A DNA stretch of 58,271 nt from positions 1 through 58,271 of the forward strand of contig JAEETM010000016.1 in assembly GCA_016290335.1 (NCBI GenBank), in the 5' to 3' direction. The DNA is from Treponema sp. (GTDB taxonomy: Bacteria > Spirochaetota > Spirochaetia > Treponematales > Treponemataceae). The notes beneath the pieces are model-generated. The model saw nothing but the letters and a program-made list of their open reading frames with translations, made no database searches and was not told the origin of the DNA. Below are positions 52,185-58,271 of this stretch, one piece after another; position 1 is the stretch's first letter, and each line of letters begins with the position of its first letter. The position numbers and the translations under genes are program-made.

Positions 52185-52463
52185 CTAACAGTAATAAGAA
52201 ATCTTAGAAAAGGTGGCCAACCATTTTTGCTCAATTTCTGGAATACGCATTTCTATGATTCTGATTATATTGTTAAGAGTTGCTGCGGGGATTTTTGATT
52301 TATTATGAGCAAGCGAACAGCGGTGATTTTTTGTTATCCAAATTTTTGTTCCATTTGGAATAGGCTTCCCTTGTGAGACATGAACATGAATTGGTTCTAA
52401 TGGAATGTTTTCATCGAGCCAAAAGTAAACCCAGTAAGATCCAATTTTAAAAACCTGAGGCAT
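52185..52463 (-). CDS. DUF4160 domain protein
   Basis: The 92-residue protein starts MPQVFKIGSYWVYFWLDEN and has EPIHVHVSQGKP, the histidine motif of DUF4160. The family is normally found with a small partner gene (DUF2442 or similar) and is suspected to form toxin-antitoxin-like pairs; activity unproven. GGAGG lies eight bases before this ATG. The start overlaps the end of the partner gene by 17 bases. Confidence 0.8.
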   Translation of the reverse strand: MPQVFKIGSYWVYFWLDENIPLEPIHVHVSQGKPIPNGTKIWITKNHRCSLAHNKSKIPAATLNNIIRIIEMRIPEIEQKWLATFSKISYYC

Positions 52464-52719
52464 TATCAAATCCTCCAGTTTGAGAGAATTCTAAAATAAG
52501 ATGTGTTTCTGAAGCGACTAATTCCTTAAGGTAATTTAATTCCTCTTCACTATATCCAGAAATGTCTTTCCATTCAAAATCAGGAAGAATACAGGTTGCC
52601 TGTTTAAAGCCAAGCTTTTCATCAGGAGTTTCAATCATAACTTTTACTTTACCTTTAGAACTCATTTCTGAATGGACAATTTCTGTATTATCATTTAGGG
52701 TCATAAAAGGATAAATCAT
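52447..52719 (-). CDS. Small partner protein of DUF4160
   Basis: The 90-residue acidic protein starts MIYPFMTLNDNTEIVHSEM and ends LEFSQTGGFDNASGF. I recognise this type from clostridial and spirochaete genomes, where it accompanies DUF4160-like proteins; it has no assigned function. GGAGGT lies before the ATG. Coding overlap with the downstream gene indicates coupled translation. Confidence 0.7.
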   Translation of the reverse strand: MIYPFMTLNDNTEIVHSEMSSKGKVKVMIETPDEKLGFKQATCILPDFEWKDISGYSEEELNYLKELVASETHLILEFSQTGGFDNASGF

Positions 52720-52803
52720 AGGTTACCTCCAATATATAACCATTATTTAATATATCATAAGTTGAAGAAAAATCAAATGCCAGAGTCAGTTTTAAAATGA
52801 TAT

Positions 52804-53154
52804 TTATAATTCTGAGAGTTTTGTTAAGATTTCTATTATAGTTTTTTGTCTCTCAGATGGGATGTTTTCTAAAATAGAAATCACAGAATGATATTTTTTA
52901 TACATTTCAATTTGAAATAATTCTTCTTTTCTATTGCTTGAGACTAGCTTTTCGTTTTCAGAGAAATCCAACAAATATTCAAGAGAAACGCCAAGTTCTC
53001 TAGAAATACGTAATGCATCTAATGCAAAAGGATTTGAGTCCCGCTCTATGGCACGATTTATGGTGGCGACTGGGACATTGATTTTATGTGCTAATTCTTT
53101 TCGAGAAATATTTTTATATTCAAGTTCATAGCTCACTTTTTTCCAAAATGACAT
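52804..53154 (-). CDS. XRE-family repressor-like regulator
   Basis: The 116-residue protein has an N-terminal helix-turn-helix (residues 10-62): ISRKELAHKINVPVATINRA, then LDALRISRELGVSLEYLL. A C-terminal helical tail probably dimerises. It is divergent from the Type IIG enzyme gene. On the minus strand TATGCT ends six bases before the ATG, so it too may be leaderless. The operator pair between the two genes suggests it represses one or both, as controllers of restriction enzymes do. Confidence 0.82.
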   Translation of the reverse strand: MSFWKKVSYELEYKNISRKELAHKINVPVATINRAIERDSNPFALDALRISRELGVSLEYLLDFSENEKLVSSNRKEELFQIEMYKKYHSVISILENIPSERQKTIIEILTKLSEL

Positions 53155-53196
53155 AAATATAGCATAGTAACTTGTGTCGCCTACTTCACTTAAAAA

Positions 53197-53237
53197 GTAA
53201 CAAATGTTACTATTATATTAAAAGTAACAAAAGTTAC
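53197..53237. promoter_or_regulatory. Two operator palindromes between repressor and Type IIG gene
   Basis: GTAACA-AA-TGTTAC (53197-53210) and GTAAC-AAAA-GTTAC (53224-53237), centres 27 bases apart, flank a TATTATAT box (53211-53218). A half site AGTAAC lies at about 53165. Likely binding sites of the XRE regulator. Confidence 0.7.
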
Positions 53238-53280
53238 ATTTTTGTAAATGTGTATTTTTGTCGTGAAATAGGAGTGCTTG

Positions 53281-55740
53281 ATGGATTACATAAAATTAAA
53301 AGAAGAACCTTTAAAATCTGCTATTCAGCAAGATTATTTTAAGTCATATAAATATACACAATTAGGAAATATTGATTTTGTAATAGCAAAACACCTTACA
53401 GATAAAGGTGTTGTATCTCTATTTGAAGAAGATGACAATATTGATTTAAAGTCAATTCTTTGGGCAGAAGCAAAACAGGGAAATACACATGATATTTATG
53501 AATCTTTTGTTCAGTTAATTCTTACTATTGGAAAAGAAAAGACTTTTGAAAAATATCTTCCACCAAAATATATTGGAGCTTTTGATGCAGAAAAAATGGC
53601 ATTTATTGAATATCATAATATTCAGGATGTCTTCTATCAAAATGATTTTAACTGGAATGTAACTCCTAGTAATCATGAAACAAAGGAGTTTAAACAGTTG
53701 TACGATCTTTGTGAAAGAATACTTCGGGAAAACTCAATTCTTTTTAAGTATGAAAATCAGGCTGATGATTTAAAAATCTTTATTAAACAGAATTTTAAAA
53801 CAGATAAAGATGTTTCAGAAAAGATTGCTGTTACAAAGAATAATTTTACTTTTGTTTTTCAAAAGTGGTTAGAACTAGTAAAGCCTACAATTGATGTAAA
53901 TTGGCAAAATGCTAATAAAGCTGGTATTATTTCGGCCGATTTCTTTTTAGCGGATTTACTTTCTTCAGAAAATGAATCATTAAAAGATTTGCTTTATGTT
54001 GTTCTGAAAAAAACAAAATATGAGCTTGCGAAAAAAGTTAATGAGCTTGGTTTTGAAACTGCAAGTTATGCAAAATTTACAGATAATCAAAAAGCATATA
54101 AAGAATTCTGGTCTGTATATGAAAGACCGCCAAAAGAAGAATATTGGGAGTATATTATTTCCAGACGAGATTTACTGGTTCCTCAAGATATTCGTGAAAG
54201 AAAGGGGTCATATTTTACTCCAAAAATCTGGGTAGAAAAAAGTCAGCAATATCTTACAACAGTCCTCGGTGAAAATTGGCAGGATGAATACTACATATGG
54301 GATAATTGTGCTGGAACAGGAAATCTATTGAATGGTTTATCAAATAAACGAAATATTTGGGCAAGCACAATAGATAAAGCTGATGTAGATATTATGAAAG
54401 ATATGATTCATAATGGCTTTAATCTTTTTGAAGATCATGTTTTTCAGTTTGATTTTTTGAATGATGATTTTATTCCGCAAAGTAAGGGCGGAAAAATGCC
54501 TGATGATTTGTGTAAAATAATTTTTGATGAAGAAGAACGAAAGAAGCTGGTGATTTATATAAATCCACCTTATGCGGAAGCAGATAATAGAAAAGGTGAA
54601 GGTAGAAGTGGAGTTGCTGAAAACAAAATACATGATAAATACGCTGATAGGCTAAAAAAGGCTCAACGTGAATTATTTGCTCTGTTTTTTACAAGAATCT
54701 ATCATGAAATACCGGATTGTATAATTGGTGAGTTTTCAACACTAAAACATATACAGGCTGCAAACTTCAAAGATTTCAGACAGGATTTTAGAGCGACCAT
54801 AAAAAAATCTTTTATAGTTCCAGGAGATACTTTTGATAATGTAAAAGGTCAGTTTCCTATAGGCTTTTTTATATGGGACTTGAAAGAGAAAAAAATATTT
54901 GAAGATACAATAGCAGATGTTTTTGATGAAAATGGGATTATGTTAGGAAAAAAAGAAATGATTTCCTATGATAATTCTATACTCTTGAATAAATGGATTG
55001 ATGAATATCGACCGGCTAAAAATGTAAAAGATTCGATTGCTACAATGATTGGAGTTGCGAGTGATTTCCAGAATCAAAGATTGACTCGAATTGAAGTACC
55101 TTATATGAAGGTTCCTGCAGATAATCATAATTGGCAAATAATAAGTACAAATTTAATTCCTAGTGCAATTTATCTTGCCGTTCGCTGGTGTATGGATTCG
55201 ACATGGCTAAATGATAGAGATCAATTTTTATATCCAAATGAGAATTGGAGCAACGACAGTATCTTTAAATCTGATTGTCTTATTTATACTTTATTTCATC
55301 CACAAAATCATATTTCTTATTTAGCATCAATAAATCACTGGATTCCCTTTACTGAAGACCAGGTTGGTTGTAAAAAAGCCTTCAAATCAAACTTTATGAG
55401 TAAGTTCCTGAAAGGAGAAATTGAGATACAAAATCAAGATGATTTGTTCAGCGGAGAGGGAAAACAAAAAACAGAAAAAATTGTTTTGTCGCAAGAGGCT
55501 CAAAGTGTATATAATGCCGGTCTTGAACTATGGAAATATTATCATTCACAGCAAAAAGCAAATCCAGATGCTTCTTTGTATGATATTCGTAAATTCTTTC
55601 AGGGAGAATCCAAAGGAAGAATGAACAGTTCTTCAAATGATGAAACATATATGGAATTGATTTTTAATTTGCGTGTTAGTATGAAAATACTTGCAAAAAG
55701 GATTGAACCGAAAGTTTATGAATATGGTTTTTTAAAATAA
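53281..55740 (+). CDS. Type IIG-like restriction-methylation enzyme (nuclease plus N6-adenine methylase)
   Basis: The 819-residue protein joins an N-terminal nuclease-like region (DDNIDLKSILWAEAKQGN at 51-68, Asp...Glu-x-Lys of a PD-(D/E)XK site) to a helical linker, an N6-adenine methylase and a C-terminal region likely to recognise the target. In the methylase, WDNCAGTGNLLNG near 338 is motif I and INPPYAEA near 426 motif IV. No separate specificity subunit is seen. The start at 53281 is preferred over a TTG three bases upstream because AGGAG lies seven bases before it. It has A+T-rich codon use unlike the housekeeping genes. Cleavage activity is inferred, not certain; it could be a methylase only. 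Confidence 0.78.
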   Translation: MDYIKLKEEPLKSAIQQDYFKSYKYTQLGNIDFVIAKHLTDKGVVSLFEEDDNIDLKSILWAEAKQGNTHDIYESFVQLILTIGKEKTFEKYLPPKYIGAFDAEKMAFIEYHNIQDVFYQNDFNWNVTPSNHETKEFKQLYDLCERILRENSILFKYENQADDLKIFIKQNFKTDKDVSEKIAVTKNNFTFVFQKWLELVKPTIDVNWQNANKAGIISADFFLADLLSSENESLKDLLYVVLKKTKYELAKKVNELGFETASYAKFTDNQKAYKEFWSVYERPPKEEYWEYIISRRDLLVPQDIRERKGSYFTPKIWVEKSQQYLTTVLGENWQDEYYIWDNCAGTGNLLNGLSNKRNIWASTIDKADVDIMKDMIHNGFNLFEDHVFQFDFLNDDFIPQSKGGKMPDDLCKIIFDEEERKKLVIYINPPYAEADNRKGEGRSGVAENKIHDKYADRLKKAQRELFALFFTRIYHEIPDCIIGEFSTLKHIQAANFKDFRQDFRATIKKSFIVPGDTFDNVKGQFPIGFFIWDLKEKKIFEDTIADVFDENGIMLGKKEMISYDNSILLNKWIDEYRPAKNVKDSIATMIGVASDFQNQRLTRIEVPYMKVPADNHNWQIISTNLIPSAIYLAVRWCMDSTWLNDRDQFLYPNENWSNDSIFKSDCLIYTLFHPQNHISYLASINHWIPFTEDQVGCKKAFKSNFMSKFLKGEIEIQNQDDLFSGEGKQKTEKIVLSQEAQSVYNAGLELWKYYHSQQKANPDASLYDIRKFFQGESKGRMNSSSNDETYMELIFNLRVSMKILAKRIEPKVYEYGFLK

Positions 55741-55786
55741 TTTTCTATAGTTAAAAACCAATATATTTATGAAAACAATAATTGAT

Positions 55787-55818
55787 TCTCATTAAATGAT
55801 ATAACTCTCTGTTATTTT
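55787..55818 (+). promoter_or_regulatory. Palindrome promoter, site C
   Basis: TCTCAT-TAA-ATGATA at 55787-55801 (one mismatch in the left arm), 10 bases (TAACTCTCTG), then TTATTTT with a -10-like TATTTT at 55813-55818. The first ATG follows at 55830. Confidence 0.6.
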
Positions 55819-55829
55819 AAAGTAGAAAA

Positions 55830-55922
55830 ATGAATAATCGTATTATTGTAGAGAATGTTTTGAGTAGAGAATTAGTAGTAGGTGAGAGTTTTGGAATTAA
55901 GATTACAGAGGTCAAAGAGTAA
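55830..55922 (+). CDS. Possible 30-residue leader protein
   Basis: The frame MNNRIIVENVLSRELVVGES to VKE has a natural amino-acid composition and ends 10 bases before the next start codon. Its ATG is 11 bases after the -10 of site C, without a Shine-Dalgarno sequence. It may be a real small protein or merely mRNA leader. Confidence 0.35.
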   Translation: MNNRIIVENVLSRELVVGESFGIKITEVKE

Positions 55923-55932
55923 GAGAATAATT

Positions 55933-56322
55933 ATGAGTAGAACATATAAACTTCATAGACATAAAAATCGTGGGTGTAAAAGAGATGAAATGCAAAATAA
56001 AAGTCGAAGAACTCATTTTCGTATGTGCATTAAAAATCTTTTGAAGAGTTGTGCAGATTATGAGGAAATCAATCTTCCAGCAGAAAAATCTATTATTACG
56101 AAAAAAAGAAGCGTTGGTTATTTAAGTCCTCTTGAAACAGAAGAAAGTTTGACAAGAAAAATACTTGCCATGAAAAAGGCTTCTATGAATGGTTTCCCTG
56201 TAAAACGGTGGTGCGTGTGTGGTTGTATAGACAAAATGCTCAAAAATGGAGCGACTCAAGAAGAGTTAAAAGAATGTGTTCATAAGTATTATGTAAGTAA
56301 AGGTGGAAGGAAAAAAGTATAA
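55933..56322 (+). CDS. Small basic protein of unknown function
   Basis: The 129-residue protein starts MSRTYKLHRHKNRGCKRDEM, is strongly basic and Cys-containing (CVCGCIDKML near residue 95), and ends KYYVSKGGRKKV. It may bind nucleic acid or a metal; no family is recognised. The ATG at 55933 is chosen because the preceding 17 codons overlap the small leader frame and lack a ribosome binding site. It converges on the Walker-less DnaB-like gene with five bases between stop codons. Confidence 0.6.
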   Translation: MSRTYKLHRHKNRGCKRDEMQNKSRRTHFRMCIKNLLKSCADYEEINLPAEKSIITKKRSVGYLSPLETEESLTRKILAMKKASMNGFPVKRWCVCGCIDKMLKNGATQEELKECVHKYYVSKGGRKKV

Positions 56323-56327
56323 AGTTT

Positions 56328-57230
56328 TCATGAAGGAAAATAAAATCCGCCTGTGAAAGAATTATATTGGACTGGAATGGTGAAAGGTTGGGATGCTGTG
56401 TTTTTGGCAACGATGATTTTGGCATCGGTGAGGTTTTCATTTGTGTATTGATGTTCGGAGTGTAAAAAGATAACTGTATCTGCTATTTGCGGGATGAGCA
56501 TGTAGCGGCCGAAATCACGGAGTTCGGGGGAAGTGTTTTCTTTGGCTGCAGGAAGTGGCATTGTTAAAATTATGTTTGTTTTATTTGTTTTAGCAAAATC
56601 GTGTAAATCATAAAGAACCGTGCTCAACGTTTTTCGGTAGGCTCTTTTATCTGAATCTGCGAGTTCTTCTAACAGCATGAAATCATCAATAATTATGATT
56701 TTGACTTTCTGGTTTTTGACTATTTCCAGAATATCATTTTTTAATTCGTGTAAACTATAGTTTGGTGCAATTCCGGCATAAATGGGAGCTTCTCCAATTT
56801 TTCCCGCGGTTTGCTGCATTTGTTCAATTTCATCTTTTTCTAAGGAGCCGTCATGCAGTTTGTAAAGTTGCAGCTTTGATGCAATGCTTAATAATTTTAT
56901 TCCAAAATATTCGCTGTCGAATGCAGGAGAAAAATAAATTACAGGTGAACCGCAGTTGAGCGAAAAATGATTTATAAGACTCAAAGAAAAGTTTGTATTT
57001 GCTGTTGTGGAATGTGAAGCAATAATTGTGAGATAATTATCAGGTGATTGAAACAGTGATTCAATAATTTCATCATCTTTAGCATAGCGTTTTGTGTTAT
57101 AGCTTTTGCATCTTGCATCAAGTATTTCGACTGATTTTAATGCGATGTTTAATCCTGTTGTAATGGGGCAGGGTAATGGAGGAGTTGTTGATTCCTTAAA
57201 AAAATCCAGCTGTGTATTCTGCCATGCCAT
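56328..57230 (-). CDS. DnaB-like protein lacking Walker A
   Basis: The 300-residue protein aligns along its length with the DnaB motor domain: TTGLNIALKSVEIL in place of the start, PVIYFSPAFDSEYFGIKLLS (motif H1a), IGEAPIYAGIAPNYSLHELK, VKIIIIDDFMLLEE (Walker B region) and RDFGRYMLIPQIADTVIFLH with IIVAKNTASQP (motif 4). The Walker A stretch is ASHSTTANTNF, so the Lys and Gly residues needed for ATP are gone. It is likely a structural or regulatory partner. AGGAG precedes the ATG. Its promoter shares the palindrome with the divergent gene at 57408. Confidence 0.72.
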   Translation of the reverse strand: MAWQNTQLDFFKESTTPPLPCPITTGLNIALKSVEILDARCKSYNTKRYAKDDEIIESLFQSPDNYLTIIASHSTTANTNFSLSLINHFSLNCGSPVIYFSPAFDSEYFGIKLLSIASKLQLYKLHDGSLEKDEIEQMQQTAGKIGEAPIYAGIAPNYSLHELKNDILEIVKNQKVKIIIIDDFMLLEELADSDKRAYRKTLSTVLYDLHDFAKTNKTNIILTMPLPAAKENTSPELRDFGRYMLIPQIADTVIFLHSEHQYTNENLTDAKIIVAKNTASQPFTIPVQYNSFTGGFYFPS

Positions 57231-57284
57231 AGTGGGCTCCTGTGTATGATTGTTGTGTTATTGTGTTTTCAATCAACTTTTTTC

Positions 57285-57333
57285 AGTTTAACATTAAAAA
57301 ATATCATATTATGATACACTCCCTTGTTATAAT
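57285..57333. promoter_or_regulatory. Bidirectional palindrome promoter, site D
   Basis: TATCAT-ATT-ATGATA at 57302-57316. Plus strand: 10 bases (CACTCCCTTG) then TTATAAT, -10 at 57328-57333, for the gene at 57408. Minus strand: 10 bases (TTTTTTAATG) then TTAAACT, -10 at 57285-57290, for the Walker-less DnaB-like gene. Confidence 0.75.
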
Positions 57334-57407
57334 TACCTCATCAAACAAATAACGCCGGATTTATTCCAACTTGCCGGGGCGTGGTGCTGGCTAAAAAGGA
57401 GAATAGG

Positions 57408-58130
57408 ATGATTGAAAATGAGAGAAATTGGACAGTAATTCCTGGAAGAGAGTTTGGGTTGCCTTGTAATTTGAGGTGTGGGCCGGGGGTGAGACCACAT
57501 GGGACAATGCATTTTGAGAATAGGAAAAACAGTGGCGATGATTATGACAGTTCGGATGAGCTTTGTGTGACAATCGGGAAAAATCCAAAGCTTATTGATG
57601 AAGCTGGAAAATGTGTTTTTTCGAGTGAGGAAATCAAAAGGATTTTAAAATTTGTTTCGGATTATAGAAGTTTAATAAAAGATTGGAACAAAGGATACAT
57701 AACAGGAAAGGGATTTATTCATGCAGTGAGAAAGGCGAGAACTCCGCAGGAATCTTCTATCAACTGGAAAAGGCTTGTATTTGTTCAATATGATATTCCG
57801 TTACATGTAAATTGGTGGGCAAAAGATTTTACAATCGAGTATAAATCGAAGTTTGGACCTTTGCGATATGGACTTCATCTTATGTATATGATGCCAAAGA
57901 TTTATACAGAAGAAGAAATTATTTGTATATGCAAAAAACAGTGGCCATGTTTTTTAAAAGCAGAAAGCTTTATTGAAGATAACAGGGTGCTTCTTGATAC
58001 GGAAATACAAAAGCTGTTGGATTCCGGGGAACTTTTTTCGGAGTGCTGGGAGTGGGTAAAGCAAAATGTGGAAGAAAATATCCAGCAGATTATAAGAGGG
58101 TATCTGGAGGATAAATGTAAAAATACCTGA
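57408..58130 (+). CDS. Unknown protein, paralogue of the one at 49537
   Basis: The 240-residue protein has REFGLPCNLRCGPGVRPHG near residue 13, VTIGKNPKLIDEAGKCVF near 50 and a helix LKFVSDYRSLIKDWNKGYIT, the same order as in the protein at 49537. The C-terminal 110 residues (with NWWAKDFTIEYKSKFGPLRY) are extra. No family is recognised. The start is set by AAGGAG at 57396-57401 upstream of the ATG. The 75-base leader after site D contains TGCCGGGGCGTGGTGCTGGC, GC-rich unlike its surroundings. Confidence 0.6.
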   Translation: MIENERNWTVIPGREFGLPCNLRCGPGVRPHGTMHFENRKNSGDDYDSSDELCVTIGKNPKLIDEAGKCVFSSEEIKRILKFVSDYRSLIKDWNKGYITGKGFIHAVRKARTPQESSINWKRLVFVQYDIPLHVNWWAKDFTIEYKSKFGPLRYGLHLMYMMPKIYTEEEIICICKKQWPCFLKAESFIEDNRVLLDTEIQKLLDSGELFSECWEWVKQNVEENIQQIIRGYLEDKCKNT

Positions 58131-58156
58131 TCTCCTTTCACCAGATCTCTGCTCCA

Positions 58157-58185
58157 TTGCAATCTTACACGTAACTCTGTACAAT
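58157..58185 (+). promoter_or_regulatory. Promoter of the terminal partial gene, leaderless
   Basis: TTGCAA (58157-58162), a 17-base spacer and TACAAT (58180-58185), then seven bases to the ATG at 58193. No Shine-Dalgarno sequence. Confidence 0.6.
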
Positions 58186-58192
58186 CATCAGT

Positions 58193-58271
58193 ATGAAAAA
58201 GATTGATAAGAAAGGCGTTTTGAAGTTCTGGTTACTTTTTTTGTTGTGTCTGGGAATTATTTATTCTTTTA
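58193..58271 (+). CDS. N-terminal fragment of a membrane or exported protein
   Basis: Twenty-six codons are visible before the window ends: a basic start MKKIDKKGVLKFW followed by a hydrophobic helix (LLFLLCLGIIYSF). It is probably a signal anchor or first membrane helix. Its product cannot be named. It appears to be outside the island because it again uses the leaderless promoter type of the housekeeping genes. Confidence 0.55.
   Translation, partial: MKKIDKKGVLKFWLLFLLCLGIIYSF

Noticed and set aside
52795..52810. Fifth island palindrome (ATGATATTTATAAT)
   Set aside because: Only one half site is present; the left arm does not match.
46140..58271. Complete prophage or integrative conjugative element
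   Set aside because: No integrase, terminase, capsid, relaxase or att duplication is visible in the window, and the tRNA-Ser gene faces the wrong way for a 3'-end insertion.

Overview
The window reads as a piece of a spirochaete chromosome, most probably a host-associated (rumen or gut) Treponema. The grounds are a complete V/A-type ATPase operon, strongly SecG-, HtrA-, LarE- and citramalate-synthase-like housekeeping genes with moderate A+T content, and flagellar-family protein domains. Species identity is an inference; no rRNA is present.

Layout. 1-14.6 kb: metabolic and surface genes. These are a metallo-beta-lactamase/aminoglycoside-phosphotransferase fusion, a nitroreductase, a HAD-GNAT fusion, larE, cimA, a transglutaminase-like lipoprotein, a degenerate-GGDEF/EAL protein, cysK, a giant Ig/CARDB-like lipoprotein and tpiA. 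14.6-15.0 kb: an intergenic region with a strongly nested inverted-repeat element. 15.0-24.9 kb: secG, a PTS IIA protein, nine V-type ATPase genes (G-like, C, I, K, F, E, A, B, D) and a universal stress protein in one tightly packed run. 24.9-28.2 kb: DnaJ-like protein, map, htrA with a clear terminator. 28.5-36.7 kb: an A+T-rich accessory block with two nuclease-fused AAA ATPases and, between them, a restriction-modification system (ASCH protein, SPPY methyltransferase, two tandem MvaI/BcnI-type endonucleases and a C-type controller). 36.7-46.1 kb: a sigma factor-ClpP operon, gdhA, an acyl-ACP thioesterase, an anion permease, a GH2 glycosidase, the SRP RNA and tRNA-Ser(GGA).

46.1-58.1 kb is the most unusual part. 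It holds a membrane-less FlhA cytoplasmic domain (FHIPEP), a free FliG C-terminal-domain protein, two DnaB-helicase-like proteins (one with an intact Walker A and one without), two paralogous unknown proteins, several other unknown proteins, a DUF4160-type pair, and an XRE-repressor/Type IIG restriction-methylation pair with its own operators. Four intergenic sites carry the same palindrome, TATCAT-N3-ATGATA, placed exactly 10 nt before a -10-like heptamer. Two of the sites do this on both strands, giving six promoters: those of the FliG-like gene, the GPY-repeat gene, the DnaB-like operon, a small basic protein, the Walker-less DnaB-like gene and one of the paralogous unknowns. This looks like one co-regulated island rather than random accessory genes. 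No integrase, terminase or capsid gene is visible.

A genome-wide habit also shows. Several genes have no Shine-Dalgarno sequence, and a good -10 box sits 6-8 nt before the ATG (33, 4304, 9301, 9168 minus, 40919, 45839 minus, 58193), which predicts leaderless mRNAs. A palindromic dispersed repeat occurs three times, once inside the coding sequence of the GH2 enzyme.
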